This document shows positions 33,479 to 41,539 of a stretch of 61,914 nucleotides of DNA, one piece after another (positions within the stretch are counted from its first letter, which is position 1; the number at the start of each line of letters is the position of its first letter). The position numbers and the translations under genes are program-made. The stretch is from the NCBI GenBank assembly GCA_018819175.1, contig JAHJQQ010000001.1, positions 1-61,914 of the forward strand. Reading direction: 5' to 3'. This DNA is from Gammaproteobacteria bacterium (GTDB lineage Bacteria > Pseudomonadota > Gammaproteobacteria > Thiohalobacterales > Thiohalobacteraceae). The notes beneath the pieces are model-generated. The model had not been told where the DNA came from and ran no database searches. It saw only the letters and a list, made by a program, of their open reading frames with translations.

Positions 33479-34462
33479 TCAGTCGAGCTTTTTCAACTCA
33501 GCCTCGACAACCTTGGCCGGCAGCGGGATGTAACCATCCTTGACGACCACTTGCTGTCCTGATTTCGACAGTACCAGCTTCAGGAACTCACGCTCCATCG
33601 GTGCCAGCGGCTTGTTCGGGTGTTTGTTGACATAGACGTAGAGGAAGCGCGACAGCGGATATTCGCCGGTGATCGCCTTCTCGGCCGTGGCTTCAACAAA
33701 CGGTGCACCTGCCTTGCCGGCAAGGGGCACAGCCTTAACACCGGAGGTCACATAACCGATACCGGAGTAACCGATGCTGTTGACGGTTGTGGTCACAGAC
33801 TGCACCACGGATGCCGAACCAGGCTGTTCGTTGACGTTATTCTTGAAATCACCCTTACACAGACCGTGATCCTTGAAATAACCGTAGGTGCCGGACACGG
33901 AATTGCGGCCATAAAGCTGGATCGAACGGTTCTGCCAATCACCGGTCAGACCGAGCTGCCCCCACTGGGTGATGTCTTCCGCTTCACCACATTTGCGGGT
34001 AGAGGAAAAGATCGCATCAACCTGCGGAATGGTCAGGCCTTCAATCGGGTTGTCCTTATGCGCAAATACCGCCAGGGCATCGATGGCCACGCGAATCGCG
34101 GTGGGCTTGTAACCGAATTTTTTCTCGAAGGCCTCTTCTTCCTTGTCCTTCATCTTGCGGCTCATCGGCCCCAGGTTGGAGGTGCCTTCGGTCAATGCGG
34201 GCGGCGCCGTGGACGAACCGGCGGCCTGAATCTGGATGTTCACGCTGGGGTATTCGCGTTTGAATTCCTCGGCCCAGAGGGTCATCAGATTGGCCAGGGT
34301 ATCGGAACCGACGCTGGATACATTTCCGGAAACACCACTGGACTTGCTGTATACTGGCAGATTGGCATCAACCTGCACAGGCTCGGCCGCCAGGGCCGGG
34401 CCGGTGAATGCCGCCATGAGTACGGAACCAATGGCTGAGACTAAGGGGGTTTTCAATCGCAT
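33479..34462 (-). CDS. pstS: Phosphate-binding periplasmic protein PstS
   Basis: PstS captures phosphate in the periplasm and delivers it to PstC/PstA. The 327-residue precursor has a signal peptide ending ...GPALAAEP at about residue 26. Phosphate-contact segments are visible: GVSGNVSSVGSDTLANLM, AAGSSTAPPALTEGTSNLGPMSR and YGRNSVSGTYGYFKD. It belongs to the PstS-like group common in Pseudomonas and marine gammaproteobacteria. Its gene lies away from pstCAB, downstream of phoB-phoR, and has its own promoter region with a strong array of PhoB-like sites and its own terminator. Confidence 0.94.
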   Translation of the reverse strand: MRLKTPLVSAIGSVLMAAFTGPALAAEPVQVDANLPVYSKSSGVSGNVSSVGSDTLANLMTLWAEEFKREYPSVNIQIQAAGSSTAPPALTEGTSNLGPMSRKMKDKEEEAFEKKFGYKPTAIRVAIDALAVFAHKDNPIEGLTIPQVDAIFSSTRKCGEAEDITQWGQLGLTGDWQNRSIQLYGRNSVSGTYGYFKDHGLCKGDFKNNVNEQPGSASVVQSVTTTVNSIGYSGIGYVTSGVKAVPLAGKAGAPFVEATAEKAITGEYPLSRFLYVYVNKHPNKPLAPMEREFLKLVLSKSGQQVVVKDGYIPLPAKVVEAELKKLD

Positions 34463-34539
34463 GGTGTCTTTGCTCCTATCGAATAACGGCGACCTGGGTC
34501 CCCAGGCGTTTCAAACTGCGCACAGTGTGGTTCTGCATG

Positions 34540-34578
34540 ATGACAATTCTATGAATTGAATATTACAGTTGTATGACA
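34540..34578 (-). promoter_or_regulatory. PhoB box array upstream of pstS
   Basis: On the - strand, TGTCAT (complement of 34573-34578), TGTAAT (34562-34567), ATTCAT (34551-34556) and TGTCAT (34540-34545) follow each other at exact 11-base steps. This is a two-box Pho array about 80 bases before the pstS start. It partly abuts the end of phoR. Confidence 0.75.
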
Positions 34579-34590
34579 AAGCGAAGCGAG

Positions 34591-35904
34591 TCAACCCACA
34601 GCGGGCTGAGCCTGACGGGACAGCCTGTTTGGCGCGAAATCGCAGCGGAACGTACTGCCCTGACCCAACTGGCTTTCCACCTGCAATTGGCCGTCATGGC
34701 GCAGCAACACATGCTTCACAATCGCCAGGCCCAGGCCGGTGCCACCGGTACCCCGCGAACGACCGACGTCAACCCGGTAGAAGCGCTCGGTCAAGCGTGG
34801 TAAATGCTGCGCGGCGATGCCGATGCCGGAGTCCTTTATCGCAAAGTGGGCGCCCTGGACATCCGCGTACCAACGCATCTGAATCTGACCGCCTGCAGGC
34901 GTGTAACGCACGGCATTGAAGGCCAGATTGGAAAACAGACTACGCAGCTCACTTTCGTTACCGAGCAACCAGATACTGCGATCGACTTCCAGGGTGATAT
35001 GGTGCGCCTGATCGCCACTGAGGCGTTGCGCATCATCCTTTACCTGGGCCAGCAGCACGGGAATATCGATCGGCGTCAGCTGCTCTGGTTGAGCCTGGGT
35101 CTCCAGCCGCGACAACATTAATAAGTCTTCAACAATACCCTGCATGCGACGGGATTGCTCATGCATGGACGTCAGCGTTTTACGCCAGCGCACGGCCGGC
35201 TCATCGTCTTCCTCGAGCAGTGTTTCCAGATAACCGGAGACCACCGTCAAAGGCGTGCGTAATTCGTGCGAAACGTTGGCCACGAAATCGCGACGCATAC
35301 GCTCCAGCTGTTGAATTCGTGTGATATCGCGCGCCACCATCAGACGCTGACCCGTGCCATAGCTGATCAGACGCACTGACAGGGCGATATGCAGTTTGGC
35401 GGGTGCATGGATCTGAATGGGTATTTCATAATCGCCGCTATTCAGGTACGCGACAAACACCGGATTACGAATCAGATTGCCGACATGCTGGCCCACGTCC
35501 CGTGGGTAGATCAGACCCAGCAGATCGGCGGCGGCGGCGTTCCACCATTCGATATGCTCGCCGTCGGAGAGTACCACCGTGGCATCCGGCAAGGCCGCCG
35601 TGGCCTGCTGGAAACGGTTCAGCATACTGCCGAGTTTACGTTTGCGTTTACGATTGCGCTGCTGCAGCCGGTAAATATATTGGAAGATTTCTTCCCAGAT
35701 GCCCTGCGCCTCGGGCGGATGGAAGCGTTTGCCATGGCGCAGCCAGCGCTCCAGCCGATACACCTGCCGCATGTGCCAACCGGCATAGACACCGAGGCCC
35801 AGCAGCAAGCACAGTGCCACAGCATCGAACAGCCAACCGATCAACAGACTGATCGCAGCGATCGTCAGCGTGCGCCACAGCTCCTGTATCCAGGGATTGG
35901 ACAA
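34591..35904 (-). CDS. phoR: Phosphate regulon sensor kinase PhoR
   Basis: PhoR phosphorylates PhoB when phosphate is low, under control of the Pst transporter and PhoU. The 437-residue protein has an N-terminal hydrophobic hairpin (about 10-45) without a real periplasmic domain, a PAS domain (about 95-195), the dimerisation helix with phospho-accepting His213 in FVANVSHELRTPLTVVSGYL, and a catalytic ATPase domain with NLAFNAVRYTPAGG, DSGIGI and GTGGTGLGLAIVKH. This layout is diagnostic of PhoR. It lies downstream of phoB on the same strand with about 250 bases between them, a larger gap than usual, filled by a palindromic repeat. Confidence 0.95.
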   Translation of the reverse strand: MSNPWIQELWRTLTIAAISLLIGWLFDAVALCLLLGLGVYAGWHMRQVYRLERWLRHGKRFHPPEAQGIWEEIFQYIYRLQQRNRKRKRKLGSMLNRFQQATAALPDATVVLSDGEHIEWWNAAAADLLGLIYPRDVGQHVGNLIRNPVFVAYLNSGDYEIPIQIHAPAKLHIALSVRLISYGTGQRLMVARDITRIQQLERMRRDFVANVSHELRTPLTVVSGYLETLLEEDDEPAVRWRKTLTSMHEQSRRMQGIVEDLLMLSRLETQAQPEQLTPIDIPVLLAQVKDDAQRLSGDQAHHITLEVDRSIWLLGNESELRSLFSNLAFNAVRYTPAGGQIQMRWYADVQGAHFAIKDSGIGIAAQHLPRLTERFYRVDVGRSRGTGGTGLGLAIVKHVLLRHDGQLQVESQLGQGSTFRCDFAPNRLSRQAQPAVG

Positions 35905-36157
35905 GCTTAAACCCCAATGCCAAACAGGTGAGTTTTAACGTTGAAGAATGGAGTCATCACAAGATAAAAATACTATGGAGCCTTTGAATAATCCGTCATC
36001 CCGGCGTATGCCGAAATCCAGCACCCTGAAGCACATGGATTACTCGCTGCGCTCTCCCTACGGGCCGCCTCATCGGCGTTCAACGCGCTCCGCGCTTTTG
36101 TCCGGCATGCGCCGGGATGACGACTTAGTAGTCAATCAGAGATTCGCCAAGCTCAAA
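35905..36157. repeat. Palindromic repeat between phoB and phoR
   Basis: The gap of about 250 bases contains 'gtcatcccggcgtatgccgaaatccag' and, about 100 bases later, 'ccggcatgcgccgggatgac', which can pair. This is a common intergenic repeat type. It separates two genes that normally lie close together and could reduce phoR expression relative to phoB. Confidence 0.6.
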
Positions 36158-36850
36158 CTAGACCCGCGCGGAAAAACGGTAACCCGCCCCACGCACGGTC
36201 TGCACCAACCGATCATGACCATATAATGACAGCGCCTTACGCAATCGCCGAATATGCACATCGACGGTACGTTCCTCAACGTACACATTACGCCCCCAGA
36301 CGCTGTCCAGCAATTGCGCCCGGCTGAACACCCGCTCTTGATGGGTCATAAAGAAATGAAGTAGTCGAAATTCCGTCGGGCCCAGTTCGACCGACCGGCC
36401 TTCGGCGCTGACCCGATGCCCCACCGCATCCAGGCTCAGCCCATCGCAAACCACCTGTACATCAGCCTCGGCCGGACCGCTGCGGCGCAGCACCGCCTTG
36501 ATGCGTGCGATCAGTTCGCGGGGTGAGAACGGTTTGGTGACATAGTCGTCAGCGCCCCCTTCCAGACCGCGGATCCGGTCCTCTTCCTCGCCGCGCGCCG
36601 TGAGCATGATAATCGGTAGACCCGCCGTCAATTCTTCACGCTTCAGCCGGCGCGCGAGATGGATGCCGCTGAGGTCCGGCAACATCCAGTCCAGCAGCAC
36701 CAGATCCGGATGTTGATCGGCAATGGCGACCTGGGCACTGGCGGCATCCCCGGCCTCAAGCCAACGGAAGCCCGCCCGTTCCAACGCAAAGCCGACCATT
36801 TCACGAATGGCGGGTTCGTCATCAACGATTAAGATGGTTGTGTCAGGCAT
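36158..36850 (-). CDS. phoB: Phosphate regulon response regulator PhoB
   Basis: PhoB binds Pho boxes and recruits RNA polymerase when phosphorylated by PhoR. The 230-residue protein has a receiver domain (ILIVDDEPAIREMV; phospho-acceptor Asp54 in VLLDWMLPDLSG; Thr and Lys in LTARGEE and VTKPFSPREL) and an OmpR-type winged helix with GPTEFRLLHFFMTHQERVF and VDVHIRRLRKAL. The ATG at 36850 gives the standard N-terminus; 36865 is a possible alternative and the longer frame to 36985 is unlikely. A two-unit PhoB-like site at 36891-36907 suggests autoregulation. Confidence 0.96.
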   Translation of the reverse strand: MPDTTILIVDDEPAIREMVGFALERAGFRWLEAGDAASAQVAIADQHPDLVLLDWMLPDLSGIHLARRLKREELTAGLPIIMLTARGEEEDRIRGLEGGADDYVTKPFSPRELIARIKAVLRRSGPAEADVQVVCDGLSLDAVGHRVSAEGRSVELGPTEFRLLHFFMTHQERVFSRAQLLDSVWGRNVYVEERTVDVHIRRLRKALSLYGHDRLVQTVRGAGYRFSARV

Positions 36851-36890
36851 ATGAGGTGCTTGCATACCAGCGGCATTAAATCGAATCAAT

Positions 36891-36907
36891 GTTACAGTAA
36901 CATGACA
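36891..36907 (-). promoter_or_regulatory. Candidate PhoB box upstream of phoB
   Basis: On the - strand TGTCAT (complement of 36902-36907) and TGTAAC (36891-36896) are 11 bases apart, about 40 bases before the phoB start. This fits positive autoregulation of phoB, known in E. coli. Confidence 0.65.
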
Positions 36908-36998
36908 TGCAGGTCCGGGATGCGGGCCCGGCAGTGGGACCGGGCATGAATTGCCGCCCGCTGTGGCAGAATCAGTGCTTCCCATAAGGAGAGACCCG

Positions 36999-37778
36999 AT
37001 GTGCCGGATGGCTGCCTATCTAGGACCGGAGATCACACTGGAGGATTTTCTGTTGAGCCCGCCGCACAGCCTGCGGGCGCAGGCGCGGGCCCCACGCGAA
37101 CTGCGCTATGCCCAGCTTAACGCGGATGGCTTCGGATTCGGCTGGTTCAATACCGAAGGCCAACCCGGCGCCTATGTCAATCCAGCGCCCATCTGGTCCG
37201 ACCCCAATCTACCCAGCCTCGCACACAGCCTCTATGGGGATCTCTGGCTGGGCTTTGTCCGTTCGGCGAATAACGGCAGTCATATCAGCCACGCCAACAC
37301 CCAGCCCTTCAGTGACACGGAAATCCTCTTTGTGCATAACGGGTTCCTGCAGGATTTCGATACGCGCTGCCGACCCGCGATCAGCGCCGAGCTGGCGCCG
37401 GAGATCGCCGCCGCCATTCAGGGCAACACCGATTCGGAATATCTGTTCGCCCTGTTGCGGCACGTGCTCAGCGATGATCCGGACATGGCACTGGAAACCG
37501 CGCTCGCCGAGATCTGCGCCCGCGTCGATGACTGGAGCGAAGACACGACGGCGCTACTGAATTTTCTGGTCAGTGAAGGGACGCGTCTTTATGCCGTGCG
37601 CCATGCAATCAACGACCCCTGCCCCTCACTGTATTACTGTACCGACAACGAGCGTTTCCCCGGCGCACAGCTGATTGCCTCCGAACCGCTGGACAGCAAT
37701 GGCATCTGGCAACCCGTGCCTGAACATCACATCCTGATCCTCGATCCCGAGGAACCGCCGGAGCTCATCGAGCTGTAA
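36999..37778 (+). CDS. Class II glutamine amidotransferase (YafJ/EgtC-like)
   Basis: This 259-residue protein is a stand-alone Ntn-type glutamine amidotransferase. After Met removal the catalytic Cys2 in MCRMAAYLG becomes N-terminal. Family features are NADGFGFGWF near residue 41, the RSANNGSHISHANTQPF segment, and FVHNGFLQDF near 112. It presumably hydrolyses glutamine or a gamma-glutamyl compound; EgtC acts in ergothioneine synthesis, but no other egt gene lies here, so that role is not supported. The ATG at 36999 is required to place Cys at position 2, and GGAGA lies upstream. It is divergent from phoB. Confidence 0.88.
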   Translation: MCRMAAYLGPEITLEDFLLSPPHSLRAQARAPRELRYAQLNADGFGFGWFNTEGQPGAYVNPAPIWSDPNLPSLAHSLYGDLWLGFVRSANNGSHISHANTQPFSDTEILFVHNGFLQDFDTRCRPAISAELAPEIAAAIQGNTDSEYLFALLRHVLSDDPDMALETALAEICARVDDWSEDTTALLNFLVSEGTRLYAVRHAINDPCPSLYYCTDNERFPGAQLIASEPLDSNGIWQPVPEHHILILDPEEPPELIEL

Positions 37779-37950
37779 CTATATTGTCATGTAGCCAGCA
37801 GCTTCACCCTAGGGCGCGGCATCACGCCTATCCACCCTATTTTCTCTAACCCTAATAGACTGCTACGACTGCGATACACCTATCGCCACGAGAAACATAG
37901 CTACGCAGCGATCTGGCATTGCGGCCTTATGTTACACCGTGGATCACCGC

Positions 37951-37989
37951 TGTCATCCACCGGTCATGTGAATTTCATCCACATGTCAC
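37951..37989 (+). promoter_or_regulatory. PhoB box array upstream of the glycosyltransferase gene
   Basis: TGTCAT (37951-37956), GGTCAT (37962-37967), TTTCAT (37973-37978) and TGTCAC (37984-37989) stand in direct orientation at exact 11-base steps, a four-unit Pho array. It ends about 48 bases before the glycosyltransferase ATG, the right place to activate transcription of the glycosyltransferase-PAP2 operon. Confidence 0.75.
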
Positions 37990-38037
37990 GCCTATCTCTC
38001 ATCATCGGTCGCGTCTATTGCAGCTATGTGACCTTTG

Positions 38038-39186
38038 ATGATCAAGCTTCACATCGCCCTGGTCACCGAGACCTACCCGCCGGAGATCAATGGCGTCGCC
38101 ATGACGCTCTCACGCTGGGTAGATGGACTGATCGCCCTGGGGCACAGCCTGGAAATCTGGCGCCCCGAGCCAATTGAACAGAGTCCGCCACGCATGAACG
38201 GATGTATAACCGAACACCGCGTGCGCGGCTTCGCCGTTCCTCAATATCCTGACCTGCGCTTCGGCCAACCCGCTGGCCGAAAACTCGCGGCACGCTGGCG
38301 CATGCGCCGACCGGATGTCCTCTATGTCGCCACTGAAGGACCGCTCGGCTGGTCAGCGCTACGCGCCGCACAGCAGGTGCGCATCCCCGTCGTTAGTGGC
38401 TTCCATACGCGTTTCGACTGCTACAGCCCGCACTACCATCTCGCGCCTTTTCTGCCACTTGTGCGCAGCTATCTGCGCCGTTTTCATCGCAAGACGCATC
38501 TCACTCTCGCACCGACGGCGCAGTTGCGCAAGACACTGGAAGACGATGGTTTCGGCAACATTGCCGTGATTCCGCGCGGCGTGGACACCCGGTTATTCGA
38601 TCCCCAGCGCCGTAATCCGCGGCTGCGCAGGCAATGGGGTCTTGCCGATGATGCATTGGCGGTACTCTATGTGGGCCGCCTCGCACGGGAAAAAAATCTG
38701 GACGAGGTGCTCGATGCGTTCCGTGCCATCCAGGAAGACCATCTCACGGCGCGTCTGATCCTGGTCGGCGACGGTCCGCTGCGGGACACTCTCGCGCACG
38801 ACAACCCGGATATCATCTGCACCGGCATGCAACGTGATACCGCACTCGCGGAGCATTATGCCTCCGCCGACCTGTTCCTGTTCCCCAGCCGCACAGAGAC
38901 TTTCGGCAACGTCACTCTTGAGGCCATGGCCAGTGGCCTGCCAGTGGTCGCCTACGATGATGCCGCTGCTAAATTGCATATCCGCCACCGCAGCAGCGGC
39001 ATGCTGGCGCCGGAAACCGGTATTTCATACTTTACGGACATGGCCTGCGAACTGGCGGGCGATGTGCAACTGCGCCGCCGTCTGGGCAATGCAGCACGCG
39101 AACATGCAGGAAAGATCGATTGGGAACATGTGGTACTCGACCTGGAGGCACTGTTGATCCGATGCGCACATTCACAACCACATTAA
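38038..39186 (+). CDS. GT4-family glycosyltransferase (Agt/MgtA-like)
   Basis: This 382-residue protein has the GT-B fold of family GT4. The N-terminal domain shows HIALVTETYPPEINGVAMTL (acceptor side) and SGFHTRFDCYSPHYHLA. The C-terminal nucleotide-sugar domain has VLYVGRLAREKNLDEVL and the E-x7-E motif in SRTETFGNVTLEAMASGLPVV. The closest known types are MgtA, PimB and Agt enzymes that glycosylate diacylglycerol or polyprenyl lipids. A PhoB box array upstream suggests induction by phosphate starvation, when some bacteria replace phospholipids by glycolipids; this role is inference. The ATG at 38038 follows a TTG. The stop overlaps the PAP2 start (TAATG). Confidence 0.88.
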   Translation: MIKLHIALVTETYPPEINGVAMTLSRWVDGLIALGHSLEIWRPEPIEQSPPRMNGCITEHRVRGFAVPQYPDLRFGQPAGRKLAARWRMRRPDVLYVATEGPLGWSALRAAQQVRIPVVSGFHTRFDCYSPHYHLAPFLPLVRSYLRRFHRKTHLTLAPTAQLRKTLEDDGFGNIAVIPRGVDTRLFDPQRRNPRLRRQWGLADDALAVLYVGRLAREKNLDEVLDAFRAIQEDHLTARLILVGDGPLRDTLAHDNPDIICTGMQRDTALAEHYASADLFLFPSRTETFGNVTLEAMASGLPVVAYDDAAAKLHIRHRSSGMLAPETGISYFTDMACELAGDVQLRRRLGNAAREHAGKIDWEHVVLDLEALLIRCAHSQPH

Positions 39187-39710
39187 TGAATCACCCCGGC
39201 TATCGCCGCCTGTTGGATTGGGACACAGCGTTGTGCCGGCATTGTTATCGTCTCCAATGCACTTTGCCCATCACCCAGCTGTTGCGTGCGGTCAGTCGGC
39301 TCGGTGACGGTGTATTCTGGTACGCACTGATCGTCGTGTTGCCGATCCTCTACGGAGTGCAGGGTCTGCACGCCAGTCTGCATATGGCAATTGTCGGACT
39401 CTGCTGCCTGCTGGTATATCGCTGGCTCAAACACCGCACAGCCCGTCCACGCCCGGCGAGTATCCTTCCGGACGTGAAACTTGCCACTGCAGCACTCGAC
39501 GAATTCAGCTTTCCATCAGGACATACCCTGCACGCAGTCGCCTTCTCATTGATCGGTGTATTTCATTTTCCACACCTGGCACTGCTGTTGGTACCCTTGA
39601 GTCTGCTCATCGCACTGTCTCGCCCGGCGCTTGGACTGCACTATCCAAGTGACGTATTCGCGGGTGCAGTGCTGGGAGCCGGAATTGCCGGCGTGAGTTT
39701 GGTGATTTAG
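39186..39710 (+). CDS. PAP2-family membrane phosphatase
   Basis: This protein of about 174 residues is an integral membrane phosphatase of the PAP2 superfamily. The three motifs are visible: KHRTARPRP (KxxxxxxRP), FSFPSGHTLHA (PSGH) and SRPALGLHYPSDVFAGAVLG (SRx5Hx3D). About five hydrophobic segments are present. Substrates in the family include phosphatidic acid and undecaprenyl pyrophosphate. Dephosphorylating phosphatidic acid would provide diacylglycerol for the coupled glycosyltransferase. I prefer the ATG at 39186, which overlaps the upstream stop as TAATG; 39162 would add eight residues. Confidence 0.87.
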   Translation: MNHPGYRRLLDWDTALCRHCYRLQCTLPITQLLRAVSRLGDGVFWYALIVVLPILYGVQGLHASLHMAIVGLCCLLVYRWLKHRTARPRPASILPDVKLATAALDEFSFPSGHTLHAVAFSLIGVFHFPHLALLLVPLSLLIALSRPALGLHYPSDVFAGAVLGAGIAGVSLVI

Positions 39711-39750
39711 CCGGAGAAGGACGGACTCCATTAAACTTTTTGGATCAATG

Positions 39751-39993
39751 TCAGCCCACAATACGCAGGGCGAAATAGGGAACGACATTAAAAACAAAAA
39801 CCGTTAATTTAAAATACGCCATACCCGCATAGTGAATGGCGTCGAAGCGTTCCACCGATAACGTGAACCATTTCCCGTGCAAGCGATAAACAAGATCATG
39901 GGCCAGTGCGAAAAACAGAAACCACCAGAGCAGCAATCCAATGTTCATCACGGCACACCAACCCAGAAATTCGCGCAGCTGGTCAAGCGTCAT
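39751..39993 (-). CDS. Small membrane protein (DUF6868-like)
   Basis: This 80-residue protein has two hydrophobic segments (about 12-34 and 56-78) joined by a short loop, with WFLFFALAHDLVYRLHGKWF and MAYFKLTVFVFNVVPYFAL. It resembles the DUF6868 small membrane family found near proteobacterial housekeeping genes. No function is known. Its start overlaps the stop of the upstream 130-residue gene by four bases (39990-39993), so the two are translationally coupled. Confidence 0.65.
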   Translation of the reverse strand: MTLDQLREFLGWCAVMNIGLLLWWFLFFALAHDLVYRLHGKWFTLSVERFDAIHYAGMAYFKLTVFVFNVVPYFALRIVG

Positions 39994-40382
39994 GAATAAT
40001 CCTCCAGAAATATCGGTGACCCGAGCAATTCGATGTACGGCCTCGATCCTGTCAGCATCAACTCAGTACCATCAACGAATGCGAGGAATAACGTGGCGCC
40101 GACTTTGCGCTTGAAGGGCAGCGGAAGAATCTCATGCCTGATACCACCCACTTCCAAGTAACCTTCAGCGATCGTATTCGGCAGCGACAGCTGCAAAGGC
40201 CGTTGATCACGCACATCCGCCAGAACCAGCCGTGCCTCTTGACTCCAGCCCGTGCCACCATCCCGACCCGGCTTGCCCTTTGTTTTATGGATATAGGCGT
40301 GCGAAAAATAGATCACAGCCACACCATCCAGAATATCAATCTGGCTGACACGTGAGTCGTAAAGTTCAAGACCGCTACTCAA
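39990..40382 (-). CDS. Hypothetical beta-rich protein
   Basis: This 130-residue protein has no signal peptide or membrane segment. Alternating strands (DILDGVAVIYFSHAYIHKTK, VLADVRDQRPLQLSL, ATLFLAFVDGTELMLTGS) suggest a small all-beta protein. I do not recognise the family. It is coupled by ATGA to the following small membrane protein, and the two probably work together. Confidence 0.55.
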   Translation of the reverse strand: MSSGLELYDSRVSQIDILDGVAVIYFSHAYIHKTKGKPGRDGGTGWSQEARLVLADVRDQRPLQLSLPNTIAEGYLEVGGIRHEILPLPFKRKVGATLFLAFVDGTELMLTGSRPYIELLGSPIFLEDYS

Positions 40383-40447
40383 CGCTTAAATCACCCACAG
40401 ATTACGTTCTAAGGATCATGCCACCAAAGCACATCTCGTTGAGATTT

Positions 40448-40471
40448 TAAGGAAGGTCTGATTAATTCCCC
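40448..40471. repeat. Probable left end of an IS5-type element
   Basis: The sequence 'taaggaaggtctgattaattcccc' lies about 45 bases before the transposase remnant and closely resembles the left end of the MITE-like element at 50736-50760. It is probably the terminal repeat of the IS whose transposase is the remnant; a matching right end is not seen. Confidence 0.5.
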
Positions 40472-40514
40472 TGTCGTGAGATAATGCACGCAATCATCTT
40501 GATGGGACAAGATC

Positions 40515-40854
40515 ATGCGCCAGATGACCTTCAGCAGCGGCATTGAGAAGCATAGCAAGAAGACCCGCAAGGAGCGGTTTCTGGAGGAGATGGATCAAGT
40601 TATTCCCAGGCAGGCCTTGGCCAAAGGGCTGGCGCCGTACCACCCCAACCCGCAGGGCGCCGGACGAGAGCACCATTTTACAGTTCCGGCATCTGATGGA
40701 GGCGCGTGACTTTGGGGCCGAGCTGCTGCGGCTGGTGAACGTGCATCTGGCGGAGAAGGCTCTGAAGGTTGCCCGCGGCTCGATCGTGGACACGACCATC
40801 ATCAATGCGGCACCTACGCTTCATACGTCCTACTCTACTGAGAATTCTGATTAA
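40515..40854 (+). pseudogene. IS5-family transposase remnant
   Basis: Two frames together recall an IS5-family transposase. The first begins MRQMTFSSGIEKHSKKTRKE with RFLEEMDQVIP, a typical IS5 N-terminus. After about residue 45 the match jumps by a frame shift, with loss of about 50 residues, to DESTILQFRHLMEARDFGAE and GSIVDTTIINAAP. This contains the region of the first catalytic Asp (VDTTII). The rest of the catalytic domain is missing. The gene is inactive. Confidence 0.85.
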
Positions 40855-40963
40855 TACTCCATCGCAGTCGCCAGCACACCGAATCAGGTGTAGAATTTCA
40901 TTAGCTGGCATCGACCAGCCGTGACTGCAAAGTCGCTGAACTCATGAGACAGGAGAAGTGAAA

Positions 40964-41341
40964 ATGTCCGGTGAATTCAAGCCTGAAGAAATCCAAGAGG
41001 ACCTCAAGGAAGCCGCTGAAGATGTGCGCGACGAAACCGTCGCTGCGGCCGAAGGGATAGCCGATGCCCTGCGTCAGGGTGCATCTGATGCAGCTAAATC
41101 CGCTGATCACCTCCTGCCGAAAGTCGGCAATCTGGTATCCAAAGCCATCTATTCAACCTGCTACTACGGTTCATATGGCGTTGTGTTCGCCGCCCTGACC
41201 GTTGCCCGGATTCTGCCCAAGGACAGCACCGTAATCCACGGCCTGGAAGACGGTGCGGATGCCGCGCGGCAGGCCATAGAAAAGGCCGAGGTTGCAGCGA
41301 CCGACATGCCACTGGCGGAACCGGCCGGCATGCAGGCCTGA
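40964..41341 (+). CDS. Amphipathic, membrane-associated hypothetical protein
   Basis: This 125-residue protein has a long acidic/alanine-rich helix (about 4-48, with EEIQEDLKEAAEDVRDETVA), a central hydrophobic segment (about 53-83, with SKAIYSTCYYGSYGVVFAAL) and a second Ala-rich helix. The ATG at 40964 has AGGAG 8 bases upstream. I do not recognise a family. In composition it resembles the helical proteins of the cassette at 5.8-7.8 kb. It is convergent with an orphan ParA gene about 200 bases away. Confidence 0.6.
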   Translation: MSGEFKPEEIQEDLKEAAEDVRDETVAAAEGIADALRQGASDAAKSADHLLPKVGNLVSKAIYSTCYYGSYGVVFAALTVARILPKDSTVIHGLEDGADAARQAIEKAEVAATDMPLAEPAGMQA

Positions 41342-41539
41342 TTGACTGGAATAGGCGAATTCAGGGGGCGAAGGAATTATCACCTCCGCCTCCTGATTTA
41401 TCGCAGGGAACCCATCAGAAATACGCACCACATCGCGACATTGCCTGACTTGAACGAGCAGAAAATCGGGCCTACTGCAGACTCACTCCTGTATCAATCT
41501 TTAGTCAAGCTACGCAACAGATTGACGAATGCTATCGTC

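Noticed and set aside
36951..36998. Longer N-terminus for the glutamine amidotransferase
   Set aside because: The enzyme family needs Cys directly after the initiator Met, which only the ATG at 36999 provides.
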